Assembly (NCBI GenBank): GCA_013178295.1
Contig: JABLWW010000016.1
Location: 48,021-112,020 of the forward strand
DNA from: Anaerolineae bacterium
GTDB lineage: Bacteria > Chloroflexota > Anaerolineae > Anaerolineales > Anaerolineaceae
Reading direction: 5' to 3'
Length of the DNA: 64,000 nt
In this document: positions 40,888 to 50,165 of the stretch, piece after piece
Layout: the number at the start of each line of letters is the position of its first letter
How positions within the stretch are numbered: position 1 is the stretch's first letter
The notes under the pieces: model-generated
The model's database searches: none
What the model was told of the DNA's origin: nothing
Seen by the model: only the letters and a program-made list of their open reading frames with translations
Made by a program: the position numbers and the translations under genes

Positions 40888-41673
40888 ATGTATGTGATTG
40901 CCATATCACAAGGAAAAGGAGGGGTGGGCAAGACGACAACAGCGGTTTCGCTGGGGGCGGCTCTGGTGGAATGTCAGGAGAGAGTGCTCTTGGTTGATCT
41001 TGATCCACAAGAACATGTGCGCATCTCTTTCAACTTGAGGGGGGAATTTTCCTCGTACAACATGGATAGCGTTTTGCTGGATAAGGTACCTATTGCGAAA
41101 GCGATTCAGAACACGGAATTTCGAGGTCTGGATGTCATTACTGCCGGAAACAGGATGATCATTGCTGAGCAGTATCTCCCGATCCACAGAAACTATCAGC
41201 TCTTTCTCAAGCACCGTCTTGCTGAAGTTTCTGTTTTTTATGATTTTGCTATTCTGGATTGTCCTCCTTTATTGGGCGCCATCACTACCAATGCGGTTGC
41301 CGCTGCCAACTTGGTGATTGTACCTACACTCTCGGATGTGTATTCGATTATGGCGGTGAGCCGTACGATTGGCTGGATGACTGAGATACAACGAAAACAT
41401 AACCCGGCTTTGACGTATCGGGTTTTGATTACCATGTTTAATAAGAGGAATAAGACAAATAGTCTAATGTTGGAAAAGTTATCCAGCGTCATGCAGGATA
41501 AGCTATATCAGACGGTTATTTCTACCAGCAGCAAGTTGCGTGAGAGTCAGATTGTGGGTGTTCCAATTGTGTATTATGCACCTAAAGTGAAAGCTTCTGA
41601 ACAGTATCGTGCGTTGGCAAAGGAGGTACTAGACCATGTCCAAGCGGAAAGAAGAGTTAAACAAGCGTATTGA
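40888..41673 (+). CDS. ParA/MinD-family ATPase in the exopolysaccharide operon
   Basis: 261 residues. Deviant Walker A KGGVGKTTTAVSLG (residues 10-23), switch I LVDLDPQEH, and Walker B FAILDCPPLLG are all canonical ParA/Soj features. No ParB or parS lies nearby, so chromosome partition is unlikely; orphan ParA proteins often position large complexes. It overlaps the downstream Wzz-kinase gene by 38 bases, which argues for a role in placing or regulating the polysaccharide machinery. Alternative: a plasmid-derived remnant. Family certain, role inferred. Confidence 0.88.
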   Translation: MYVIAISQGKGGVGKTTTAVSLGAALVECQERVLLVDLDPQEHVRISFNLRGEFSSYNMDSVLLDKVPIAKAIQNTEFRGLDVITAGNRMIIAEQYLPIHRNYQLFLKHRLAEVSVFYDFAILDCPPLLGAITTNAVAAANLVIVPTLSDVYSIMAVSRTIGWMTEIQRKHNPALTYRVLITMFNKRNKTNSLMLEKLSSVMQDKLYQTVISTSSKLRESQIVGVPIVYYAPKVKASEQYRALAKEVLDHVQAERRVKQAY

Positions 41674-43510
41674 CAAAATAGTGGACGCCATTGATGTTAA
41701 TGGCAAAGCGCAAACATCAGACAGGGGCGTACAATATTTTCCCGGCTGGTCATGGGAGTGTGACTCAAAAGGAAAATACCTTTCTTGTTCGCCAGAGGTT
41801 TTTGATAATCTGGGAATTGTTGCCAGCGCTTTTATTGATAAATCGCTCTTCTCGTTTCGTCTAACGCGAGAAAGCGCAAGCGAGTTGCAGCGTTACCTCA
41901 ATGAGTCACAGTCAGGTGGCAATCTGGTTGTTCGTTTTGAACATGCCAATGGAAAACTGATCGTGGTTAATCTTAACATTTCACCCAAACGCAGTGAAAG
42001 TGGGGAATTGCTTGGATGGAGTGGTTTTAATCAGGTCATACAGGAAGAAGCTGCACCAGCTGTCGTTGCGGAGGCTGTATCCTACCCGCCCGCTGAACCA
42101 GTTTTGATACGCCCATCAGCTTCTTATCGTGTGCCGACCCAGCCCGTTTTTCCAGCAAAATTACAGGCAGAAGCTGCTGAAGAGGTTGTGGAAGAGCGCG
42201 GGGCGGAACTTGCGGATTATCTTATGGTCATCATTCGCCGTCGCTGGGTGGTGTTGGTGACGTTGTTTTTCACTTTACTGATTGTGGCTTCGGTTCTTTC
42301 GCAGATGCCCAGCCAGTATACGGCAAGGGCAGTTGTACGGGTTACAAGCCCGCGCTCAGGGAGTGCTGACTATGTGGATTATAATACTGACCTTGGCCAA
42401 AGGCTTCTTGGAACGTATGTTGAACTGGCAAATGGAGAGTCTGTCAAGCGTGATTTGGCAAATTATGTAGATCGTGTGCCTAAAATTAAGGCGCAAGCGA
42501 TTGAGAACTCAGAGCTGTTTGAAATCACTGTGCAGGACCCGGACCCCGGTTTGGCACAATATGCTGCAAATAAGATCGCTGAACTGGTTATTGTGGATGC
42601 CAGGTCGCGAGGCACTTCTGAAACACCAGTAAATGTATATATTGCTGAACCAGCCGCTTTGCCAACGCTGCCTTCCAGCCCTAGCCCGTGGTTAATCATT
42701 GCCCTAGCAGCGTTTGTTGGCCTGTTGGGTGGTATTGGTCTGGCGTTTGTTTTTGAGAGCCTGGATACCAGACTGTATGCTGATAAGCAGATTGAGGACC
42801 TGACCGGTTTGCCGGTGGTGGGTAACATTCCTGAGGGGGTGCGTCCTGGCAGTGCGGATGCCATGTTGTTTGACCGCCATATCCATGCTGAGGCTTTTCG
42901 GAGAATGCGCACCAATGTGTTTTCTCCTGTTGTCAACAGACAGCTTAAGTCCATTCTAATTACCAGCGCTGTTCCACGCGACGGCAAGACTGCTGTAACG
43001 GCTAATTTTGCTATCAGCCTGGCAAAATCTAATCGTTCAGTGTGTGTGGTTGATGCAAGTTTACGCTATCCAAAGGTGCATACATATTTCGATTTAGAGA
43101 ACGAACGCGGCTTATGTGACGTGTTGGAAAATCGGGCAGGGCTTTTTGAGGTGGTATGCTCTACCAGATACCCCAACTTAAGCGTTGTACCAAGCGGTCA
43201 GTCTGTTTCTAATCCAGTTGAGTTACTCGATTCGGATGAGATGAGAGAAGTGATTAGCCAGTTGACGCAAAAATATGATGTTGTGCTGATCGACTCTCCT
43301 GCGTCCACTTCTGTAACCGATCCAGCTGTTCTGGCGCCAATGGTAGATGGAGTTCTGCTGGTTGTTCGCCACGGCTGGGTGCGGCGTGAGTCGCTTATGC
43401 GGGCGATTAAATATTTGAGCAATGTGGATGCAAACTTTATAGGTGTTGTTTCAAATGTTACTGACCAGGGAGCACGGGCAAGATTGTTCCGGGTAACAAG
43501 TCGTGCATGA
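41636..43510 (+). CDS. PAS-Wzz-BY-kinase fusion (polysaccharide co-polymerase/tyrosine kinase)
   Basis: 624 residues. Domain order: a PAS-like domain at about residues 35-140 (YFPGWSWECDSKGKYLSC through ELLGWSGFNQV), a proline-rich linker, a Wzz chain-length domain bounded by helices at about 203-225 and 350-375, and a cytoplasmic BY-kinase domain with Walker A SAVPRDGKT (about 443-451), Walker A' VVDASLRYP and Walker B VVLIDSPAS. Typical BY-kinases read DADLRRP at Walker A'; here it is DASLRYP. The C-terminus ends VTSRA with no tyrosine cluster, so autophosphorylation as in Wzc/EpsB may be absent. A PAS input on Wzz is unusual. It controls polymer length and export of the encoded polysaccharide. 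Confidence 0.85.
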   Translation: MSKRKEELNKRIDKIVDAIDVNGKAQTSDRGVQYFPGWSWECDSKGKYLSCSPEVFDNLGIVASAFIDKSLFSFRLTRESASELQRYLNESQSGGNLVVRFEHANGKLIVVNLNISPKRSESGELLGWSGFNQVIQEEAAPAVVAEAVSYPPAEPVLIRPSASYRVPTQPVFPAKLQAEAAEEVVEERGAELADYLMVIIRRRWVVLVTLFFTLLIVASVLSQMPSQYTARAVVRVTSPRSGSADYVDYNTDLGQRLLGTYVELANGESVKRDLANYVDRVPKIKAQAIENSELFEITVQDPDPGLAQYAANKIAELVIVDARSRGTSETPVNVYIAEPAALPTLPSSPSPWLIIALAAFVGLLGGIGLAFVFESLDTRLYADKQIEDLTGLPVVGNIPEGVRPGSADAMLFDRHIHAEAFRRMRTNVFSPVVNRQLKSILITSAVPRDGKTAVTANFAISLAKSNRSVCVVDASLRYPKVHTYFDLENERGLCDVLENRAGLFEVVCSTRYPNLSVVPSGQSVSNPVELLDSDEMREVISQLTQKYDVVLIDSPASTSVTDPAVLAPMVDGVLLVVRHGWVRRESLMRAIKYLSNVDANFIGVVSNVTDQGARARLFRVTSRA

Positions 43511-43556
43511 AGGCGGCTTTGGTCAGATGAGATTGAGGTACAAATAGGGTATCGAC

Positions 43557-45041
43557 ATGCAACGCTCATTGCGCCAGGGAATTGACATCGAAGGGCGGCT
43601 ACAGCTTTTGCTTGCCGGGCTTTTGGGGGTGATCCTTGGCTTTTCCTTTGCTTATGTTCCGGCTGTATATGTTGCAGTGGCGGTTGCTGTTATTTTTCTG
43701 GTCGTTCTGGCAATTCGCTCACCGCAGTTTGCCGTTTTAGGGATTCTGGTTTTGCTTTCCTCTGTGATTGCAGAGGAGAAACTCCCGCGCATTGGTGCTG
43801 GCAGTTTTAAAATCTGGATTACCGATTTGCTGATTATCGGTCTGATGGCGCTCATTGTCATTCGCTTGCTTGCTGACCGCACCTATAAGCTTTTTCGGTC
43901 ACCGGTGGCTTTGCCTCTTGTTTTATTTTTGCTTTGGGTATTGCTCTCGTCTTTGCGCGGTTATTTTTTTCTTGGCAATTCGCGCAATGATGTTGTGATT
44001 GAGACCCGTATTTCTTTATATTACCTAACCACGTTCTGCGTATTGTATCTCATTCGCTCCAAGCCTAAAATTCAGTTTCTACTTGATTCGTTCTACTTCT
44101 TGGCTTCCATAGCGGCGCTTGCAATGTTGGCTCAATATGCTTTGGGGGCGCAGGTACCTTTTCTTTCTTCGGGTAAGATTTATCAGTTTTCTGAAGGTGG
44201 AGCCCCGACTGTTACGCGCGTCCAGGGAACTGTAGGCGAAGGGCTGGTAACCACAGCGTTTATTTTGAAAACGGTCACCATGTTTATTGATCGCCTGCGG
44301 TTTAGAAAAGTGATCGATCTGGCGCAGTGGCTGGTTATTGGGGCTGGGTTGTTAACCACGTTCAACCGCACACATTGGCTGATGGTTTTGATTGCTCTTT
44401 TGATTACGGTGGCTCTGGTTAGAAGGGAGGAGCGAAGGCGAATTATATTGTGGGGAGTGGTTGTGATATTTTTACTGATAAGTGTGTCGGCTTTTATTGT
44501 GCTTTTGCGCCCCGATGGCGAGGCAGCACAGTTTATCTATGCTGCTGCGGGACGTTTTGTCTCTGTTGCAGCTGGTGATTTATACACGAATGAAAGGACA
44601 AGTTCGCTTCTGTGGAGAAATTTTGAGTACGAATATGGAATTCCTCAAATATATAAACATCCGCTTATGGGACTTGGCATGGGCGCTCAGTATCGCCCTG
44701 TTCTTGCGGTGGATCACAAGACCTTTGAGGGTTGGACGTATTCTCACAACTCCAATTTGTGGATTGCCATGAAAACAGGGTTAGTGGGTTTTGCCCTTTA
44801 TTTATGGTTTTTTATTGCTTTTATATGGCATGCTTTGATGAAATGGCGGGCTATACCGCTGGTCTCGCATCGTGGTTTTGTGCTTGGGTCGGCGCTTGGC
44901 TGTTTGGTGATTTTGATAGGCGCTAACATCCATCCCTTCGGTATGCAGCTGGAGTGGGTGCCAGTCATTTCAGTCATCATTGGACTAAGCGAGGCGATCA
45001 TCTATAGCTACCGCGCTCGAAAAGAGGGGAATGTGGTATGA
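43557..45041 (+). CDS. O-antigen ligase / Wzy-type polymerase
   Basis: 494-residue membrane protein with around twelve hydrophobic segments and a large extracytoplasmic loop (about residues 320-400) containing RTSSLLWRNFEYEYGIPQIY and LMGLGMGAQYRPV, then SHNSNLWIAMKTGLVGFALY. This is the Wzy_C/O-antigen ligase signature with the conserved His-Asn-x-x-Leu/Trp block. It would polymerise or ligate repeat units flipped by the Wzx-like protein of the minus arm. It overlaps the next gene by four bases (ATGA). Confidence 0.87.
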   Translation: MQRSLRQGIDIEGRLQLLLAGLLGVILGFSFAYVPAVYVAVAVAVIFLVVLAIRSPQFAVLGILVLLSSVIAEEKLPRIGAGSFKIWITDLLIIGLMALIVIRLLADRTYKLFRSPVALPLVLFLLWVLLSSLRGYFFLGNSRNDVVIETRISLYYLTTFCVLYLIRSKPKIQFLLDSFYFLASIAALAMLAQYALGAQVPFLSSGKIYQFSEGGAPTVTRVQGTVGEGLVTTAFILKTVTMFIDRLRFRKVIDLAQWLVIGAGLLTTFNRTHWLMVLIALLITVALVRREERRRIILWGVVVIFLLISVSAFIVLLRPDGEAAQFIYAAAGRFVSVAAGDLYTNERTSSLLWRNFEYEYGIPQIYKHPLMGLGMGAQYRPVLAVDHKTFEGWTYSHNSNLWIAMKTGLVGFALYLWFFIAFIWHALMKWRAIPLVSHRGFVLGSALGCLVILIGANIHPFGMQLEWVPVISVIIGLSEAIIYSYRARKEGNVV

Positions 45042-45904
45042 AACGCTATCGAAACGCTGTGGCATCGCTGATTGCCTTTTATGCTGCACTTTATCTGTTA
45101 GGGAATGTGATGGTGGGGGGGCAGAGACTGCTTGAATTTCATCCGTTCTTTTATGGGCTGTTGATAGTGGTTTCTCTCTCTTTGCTTTTTATTTCGCGAT
45201 TACACCAATTCCCACTGGTTGTTATCATGGGAGGCGGAGTGGTCGTATATGGGGTGTTGATATTTCTGACCTCTTCCCTTCGCTGGGAAGATCAGGACGC
45301 CACATTGATGCTGATTGTTGAGCTGTTATGTCTTCTTGGCGCCATCGCGCTGTCCTACCGCCTGGCGCGTGAGCAAGAGGCTCTTGAAAAGCTCATTCAA
45401 GCGCTTATCTTACCGCCGCTGAGTCATAAGATTTTGAGCGCTCGTGAAGATATTCAACTAATTGAAGAGGAATTTTACCGTAGCAGACGATTTGGTTACC
45501 CCGTTTCAGCGCTTTCCGTGAGTTTTGACCCAAAACAAGGGCTTTTGGAAAACGATCTCTCTTTTCAAGCGCTCTTGAATGGATTACAGGAATGGATTAG
45601 GAGCCGTTATTTGCTTTATCGCTTACTCGAAACTGTGGATGATCACATTCGCAAATCTGATTTGGTTGTTTGCCCAGATGAGAATTATAAGCTGATTTTT
45701 ATTTGCCCTGACACACAAGCAGAAAATCTTAAAGCGCTGGCGGACAGGTTACAAAAACAGTTTGAGGAAATATTGGGGATCAAAGTGAGGTGGGGAATAG
45801 CCTCATCCTCGAAAGAAGCGCCAACCTTCCATACTTTGGTAGCAAAAGCAGAAGAAGCTTTGGAAGGCTCTTTATCGGATAATAAGGTGCAATCAGATGA
45901 TTGA
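45038..45904 (+). CDS. Four-helix membrane protein with degenerate GGDEF domain that keeps an I-site
   Basis: 288 residues. Four hydrophobic helices (about residues 8-30, 36-55, 60-80, 90-108) precede a GGDEF-like fold from about 140 to the end. At the signature position stand DENYK (214-218) instead of GGDEF, so it cannot be a cyclase. However an RxxD motif, RKSD (205-208), sits exactly five residues upstream, the spacing of the c-di-GMP-binding inhibitory site. An inactive GGDEF used as receptor is known from PelD, a membrane protein of the Pel operon. I therefore infer a c-di-GMP receptor for this locus. Overlaps the ligase stop by ATGA; BcsB-like gene follows after 24 bases. Confidence 0.75.
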   Translation: MKRYRNAVASLIAFYAALYLLGNVMVGGQRLLEFHPFFYGLLIVVSLSLLFISRLHQFPLVVIMGGGVVVYGVLIFLTSSLRWEDQDATLMLIVELLCLLGAIALSYRLAREQEALEKLIQALILPPLSHKILSAREDIQLIEEEFYRSRRFGYPVSALSVSFDPKQGLLENDLSFQALLNGLQEWIRSRYLLYRLLETVDDHIRKSDLVVCPDENYKLIFICPDTQAENLKALADRLQKQFEEILGIKVRWGIASSSKEAPTFHTLVAKAEEALEGSLSDNKVQSDD

Positions 45905-45928
45905 TCTGAGATAGGAAAGGAAGCTATT

Positions 45929-48358
45929 ATGAGCACAAAGAAAATACGACCCATTTATCGTTCTGTGGCGTTGGTTCTTCTTGTTGTTTTTGCCCTTCAG
46001 ATTATGATTGGCGAAGTGATTTTCTCACACCAGGCGGTTGCTGCGACGCTTCCTTCCCCTGTACCGACGCGCACGCCTACTTTGGCGCCCTCGGTTACGC
46101 CAACCAAAAGACCAACTGCCGGTCCAACCCCAACACTGTACCCGACTCTTAGCGATTTTAGCGTGTATCCGGGAAATGCTCGGTTGAGCCTTGCTCAGCT
46201 AGGCTACACAGAAATTATTATGAATTATCCGGATACGGAAGAGGTTTTTGTTGCGCTTCCGGACCAATGGCAAGTGAGAGGCTCCAGCTTTTTCACGCTG
46301 CACTATACCCTTTACGACCAGTGGATTACCAGATCAGGCTCTTCAACAGACTCGTATTCTCGTAATCAGCCTCCAACGATGGAGGTTTATGTGAATGATT
46401 TGCTGGCAGCCACCTTTACTCCTCAGCCGGGGCCCGATCATTATTTTACCTTTGAGATACCTTACCAGACGACAGATCGAGTTGTCATTAACCCACCTAA
46501 CTCATTCACATTTCGCTTTGATTATGTCAACCTTAATGACATTTACTGCGATTATGTTGGTATCTTGAAGATACATGATGATTCGTTCTATAACGTAGAC
46601 TTTGAATTGATGCCGCCCACGCTGGATCTTTCGAGATTTCCGTTACCAATCTCACAGAACTCCTCTTTGCCTGAAACCATTTACTTTATCATTCCTGATA
46701 ATTTCAGCGGTAGTGATCTAGCAGCTGCGGCAACGACCGCAGCAATGATCACCAAGAATTCTGTTTCGACAATTACATATAAGCTATTTAAGGAAGCGGA
46801 TCGTCTGCAAATCCCTGATAAAGCCAATGTGGTTATCATCGGCACACCCTCCAAAAACGGATTTCTGCGGGATGTTCTGTACAAATATACTCCCGGCACA
46901 ATAGGGTTGCCCTCTACGTTGCGCGGCGGCAAAATCTATATCAATAGTGCCAATCGTCTGCTCAACGATGATGAGGGTTTTGTTCAGATGATGCAAAGCA
47001 ACCGCAACCAGCGGTTTACCTACCTTGTGGTAACGGGTAACACAGATCAGGGCGTTGAACAGGCGGCGAGGGGGCTTTCTTCCCCACCGCTTGGGCAGGT
47101 GGGGTCTGGCTTTGTTGTCAGCTCAAGTTTTAAGATACCCGAATATAAGCTGAATGATGTTGTTACGTTCAGGAGCTTAGGGTTTACCAGTGCCACGTTC
47201 TATGGTTTGGGAACGGCTTCTCGCAATATCTTTTTCTATGTCCCGCGCAATTGGAAGATGGAAGATGGAACAGCAGTGGTGCTGCGATATCGCAATTCGG
47301 ATAACCTGGATGAAACCAATTCAGGGCTGGTGGTCTATGTCAACGATCAGCCTGCTGGCTCTGTGCGCGTTGAGCTTAAAACAACTGGTGAGAAGGAGAT
47401 CACTATCCCCATCAACAAAGCTGATATTCGCCCAGGTTGGTTGAATGTGCTTCGCATCGAAGCCAACATTACCTCACGTCTGGTATGTTTGTATAACCCG
47501 CGTTCTTTCTTTATGAATGTGCAGGATACCAGCTTGCTTTTGCTGCCCCATTCAATCATCACAGATCCCAAACAGCTTTCACCGATTGCGCATCCCATTT
47601 ATTATATGGGCACCAGACCCGATATTCACGTCTCTATGCCTACCAATCCTACTTATGATGACATGAACATGTTGCTGAGCTTTGCTTCTCTGTTTAGTGC
47701 GATGAGGCTTCCGACGGTGAATTTTCATGTCAGCTTGGGGCTTGAGGAGGATCTTTCAGAAAAGAGCAATTACAATATTTTGATGATAGGCAGACCTTCT
47801 GTCAATCCTCAAATTGCTCGCGTTAATAAGGATTTGCCCCAACGGTTTGTAACCGGGTCAGATACGCTGGAGCAGATGGTAGGAGATGTGGCATATCAGA
47901 TTCCGCCCGGTGTCAGTATTGGTTTGATTCAGGTGATTAACTCTCCTCTCAATCCCGAAATGGGGCTGACGTTGATCAGCGGCACAACCGAGGAAGGGCA
48001 GAAGTATGTTTATGACCGCTTAACCCTTTCCCCAAATCTAGCCGAGCTGGCTGGCGATCTGATTTTCATCGGCAAGCAAACTTTGCGGGCTTTTAACACT
48101 CAAGGTATTCCAGTAGCATTAGATTTGGCTAGTTCTGGGGTTTCTGGTACGCAAGTGGCATTGCAGCTTGTTCCTACTGAGGTTACAACTGCCTTGCCAG
48201 AGCCAACCAAACCCTCTAAGTATGTGTCAACAATCACAGCGGAAAACCCAGTGTCGCAAATGGTTGGCAGGTATTTACTGATTGCCTTGATTGTGGCGGG
48301 GTTGATTGTCCTTGTGATTGCGATTGTTCGCACCGCGCGTGGTGGGAGAAGCTTCTAG
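45929..48358 (+). CDS. BcsB-like cellulose-synthase-subunit protein
   Basis: 809 residues: an N-terminal signal anchor, a Thr/Pro linker (TRTPTLAPSVTPTKRPTAGP), two alternating jelly-roll/flavodoxin-like modules as in BcsB (VFVALPDQWQVRGSSFFTLH, PPTMEVYVNDLLAATF; and later GLVVYVNDQPAGSVRVEL), and a C-terminal helix LLIALIVAGLIVLVIAIV with a short basic tail. BcsB binds the BcsA synthase and guides the polymer outward. No BcsA-like GT2 synthase is in the window, so it either serves a synthase elsewhere or another polymer system. The preceding gene encodes a possible c-di-GMP receptor. Confidence 0.8.
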   Translation: MSTKKIRPIYRSVALVLLVVFALQIMIGEVIFSHQAVAATLPSPVPTRTPTLAPSVTPTKRPTAGPTPTLYPTLSDFSVYPGNARLSLAQLGYTEIIMNYPDTEEVFVALPDQWQVRGSSFFTLHYTLYDQWITRSGSSTDSYSRNQPPTMEVYVNDLLAATFTPQPGPDHYFTFEIPYQTTDRVVINPPNSFTFRFDYVNLNDIYCDYVGILKIHDDSFYNVDFELMPPTLDLSRFPLPISQNSSLPETIYFIIPDNFSGSDLAAAATTAAMITKNSVSTITYKLFKEADRLQIPDKANVVIIGTPSKNGFLRDVLYKYTPGTIGLPSTLRGGKIYINSANRLLNDDEGFVQMMQSNRNQRFTYLVVTGNTDQGVEQAARGLSSPPLGQVGSGFVVSSSFKIPEYKLNDVVTFRSLGFTSATFYGLGTASRNIFFYVPRNWKMEDGTAVVLRYRNSDNLDETNSGLVVYVNDQPAGSVRVELKTTGEKEITIPINKADIRPGWLNVLRIEANITSRLVCLYNPRSFFMNVQDTSLLLLPHSIITDPKQLSPIAHPIYYMGTRPDIHVSMPTNPTYDDMNMLLSFASLFSAMRLPTVNFHVSLGLEEDLSEKSNYNILMIGRPSVNPQIARVNKDLPQRFVTGSDTLEQMVGDVAYQIPPGVSIGLIQVINSPLNPEMGLTLISGTTEEGQKYVYDRLTLSPNLAELAGDLIFIGKQTLRAFNTQGIPVALDLASSGVSGTQVALQLVPTEVTTALPEPTKPSKYVSTITAENPVSQMVGRYLLIALIVAGLIVLVIAIVRTARGGRSF

Positions 48359-48945
48359 AGCAGGGAGATTCGATTCTCCTGTATCTGGTAAACAAGATGG
48401 CAGGATGGGCAAATGGCTTTTTGCCCATCCTGTTTTAACTTAATCCCACACTGACACACCCACCCGATACGTTTTGCTGGATTTCCAATGACAAGAGCAT
48501 AAGCAGGAACATCACGTGTAACAACGCTGCCTGCGCCAACCATGCTGAATTCCCCAATTGTATTGCCTGCTAAAATGATTGCGCCTGCCCCCAGTGTGGC
48601 GCCCTGTTTGACCAGTGTCTTTTTTAACCAGTCCTGGGTCTCATAGCGCTTTTTTGCCTGCGGCAATCTTGGAGAGCGCGGGTAAAGGTCATTGGTAAAA
48701 AACACATGTGGCCCCACGAAAACACCATCTTCTAACATGACCCCCTCGAAAATCATATTGCCATTCTTAATGGTGACGTTATTCCCGATAATAACCCCAG
48801 ACTCGATGAAACAGTGATCACCAATATTGCAATTTTTTCCAATAGACACGTTGTTCATCACATGGGCATAAGCCCAAATGCGTGTACCCTCTCCAATCGT
48901 GCTGGTTTCGACAAGAGCAGTAGGATGGGAATAGAAGTTGCTCAT
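48355..48945 (-). CDS. Hexapeptide-repeat N-acetyltransferase (WbpD/WlbB-like) with zinc-ribbon tail
   Basis: 196 residues. A left-handed beta-helix of hexapeptide repeats (IGEGTRIWAYAHVM, IGKNCNIGDHCFIES, LGAGAIILAGNTIGEFSMVG) acetylates the 3-amino group of UDP-sugars in the WlbB/WbpD family. An unusual C-terminal extension carries CQCG and CPSC, a probable zinc ribbon. It is last in the minus arm; the last four bases overlap the convergent BcsB-like gene. Together with the oxidoreductase and aminotransferase at 38502 and 39540 it would complete a UDP-2,3-diacetamido sugar pathway. Confidence 0.85.
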   Translation of the reverse strand: MSNFYSHPTALVETSTIGEGTRIWAYAHVMNNVSIGKNCNIGDHCFIESGVIIGNNVTIKNGNMIFEGVMLEDGVFVGPHVFFTNDLYPRSPRLPQAKKRYETQDWLKKTLVKQGATLGAGAIILAGNTIGEFSMVGAGSVVTRDVPAYALVIGNPAKRIGWVCQCGIKLKQDGQKAICPSCHLVYQIQENRISLL

Positions 48946-48980
48946 GGATTACCTTTCTGAGAATTTGCTTTTGACATGAC

Positions 48981-50165
48981 TTAAGACAATGGCGAAATTT
49001 GGAGCGCATTGTCCACGATGGCAATTTTTCCTGTTTGAGGGTTACTTTCTTGCTTGTGGCGGGTGCGCCACCATTGTGACACTTCGCGCGGCAAGGCATG
49101 GTAAGAATTGCGTTGTTTCATCTCTGTCAGGAATTGTTTGTAAATATTCCATGTTCTTTCTTCTCGCAGATAATCGGGATGAGAATTGAGCAATGCCATG
49201 CCCGAGTATTTTTCAATGAAGTTGACCTTATCAAGCCAAATTTGCGGCGAGTTTTGTTTTAAAAGCGAAACGAGGGTATAGTCTTGCAAAAGAGTATATG
49301 GTAGCTCAACAAAGTGTCCAATGAAGAAGGGGTAGATACTCATCGTTCCCCCAGGCATTGGTTCATAGGGATCGCTGTCAAAGAAGGAAAGATCATACTC
49401 TATTTCCAGCATTTGCATCCATTGTGGTTGTCGGTGCGTGAGGGGAGAACGGAAACCAGACGCCTTCAGTTGTTTAAGATATTGGTTGATGCGAGCTGCG
49501 CGGTGTTCAAATTGGGATTGAGAGAAAAATAGTTTACCGTCGTGTTTTAGGCCATGGACGCCGATCTCAAAGCCACGTTGACGCAATTCTTCTATCAAAC
49601 CTCGATCTAATGGATAACGTTCTGGAATAAAATTGAATGAAGAGCGAAAACCCAGGCTTTGTTCTAAATCGGCTACCCGACCCACAAATTTTTGCCCTTC
49701 CGCAGTTTCGATATCGTGGGTTAAAACAAAAGCGAAAGGTTTCCCTTCTGGCCAAAAGTAAGCAAAGCGCATCTCAACTTGAGAGATCAGAAGCATGACT
49801 TGCCGCATGACTTCCCAGAGAAACTGCGGGTAGCGCGGTTCGAGTGGCCATTGTAAAGGAAAGTCTAGCCGCTCGGGCTTGCTGTACCAGCTGCGTATCC
49901 GCCATGCCAAAGGCTGTGGGATAAAGGGCTTAAGATGATAATAGAGCCTTTTTGCAGTTCCCAACCGCCACCTGTTTTTGCCAAATTGACCTTCGCCCAA
50001 TACCCATTCGAGCAGGGCGTCTATATCTGTAAAGCGATTCTCCGGGAATATCTCCAGGATAGGCAGGGCACGTAGCACTGCTTGCTGCCAGATGTCTTCG
50101 CTTTGATCGGGCATGCACAGCCAGAAGTTGCGCGGGTGGTTTGCACTCCAGAGAGAGTTGCTCAT
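48981..50165 (-). CDS. Polysaccharide deacetylase-family protein
   Basis: 394 residues. The NodB-type domain at about 155-290 has FVLTHDIETAEGQ (metal-binding Asp), GFEIGVHGLKHDG (the HxxxH-type metal site), and ASGFRSPLTHR. The N-terminal 150 residues are an unassigned helical region. It would remove N-acetyl groups from the nascent polymer or envelope glycan. No signal peptide is evident, suggesting cytoplasmic or unusual export. The start overlaps the end of the FemAB-like gene by four bases. Confidence 0.8.
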   Translation of the reverse strand: MSNSLWSANHPRNFWLCMPDQSEDIWQQAVLRALPILEIFPENRFTDIDALLEWVLGEGQFGKNRWRLGTAKRLYYHLKPFIPQPLAWRIRSWYSKPERLDFPLQWPLEPRYPQFLWEVMRQVMLLISQVEMRFAYFWPEGKPFAFVLTHDIETAEGQKFVGRVADLEQSLGFRSSFNFIPERYPLDRGLIEELRQRGFEIGVHGLKHDGKLFFSQSQFEHRAARINQYLKQLKASGFRSPLTHRQPQWMQMLEIEYDLSFFDSDPYEPMPGGTMSIYPFFIGHFVELPYTLLQDYTLVSLLKQNSPQIWLDKVNFIEKYSGMALLNSHPDYLREERTWNIYKQFLTEMKQRNSYHALPREVSQWWRTRHKQESNPQTGKIAIVDNALQISPLS

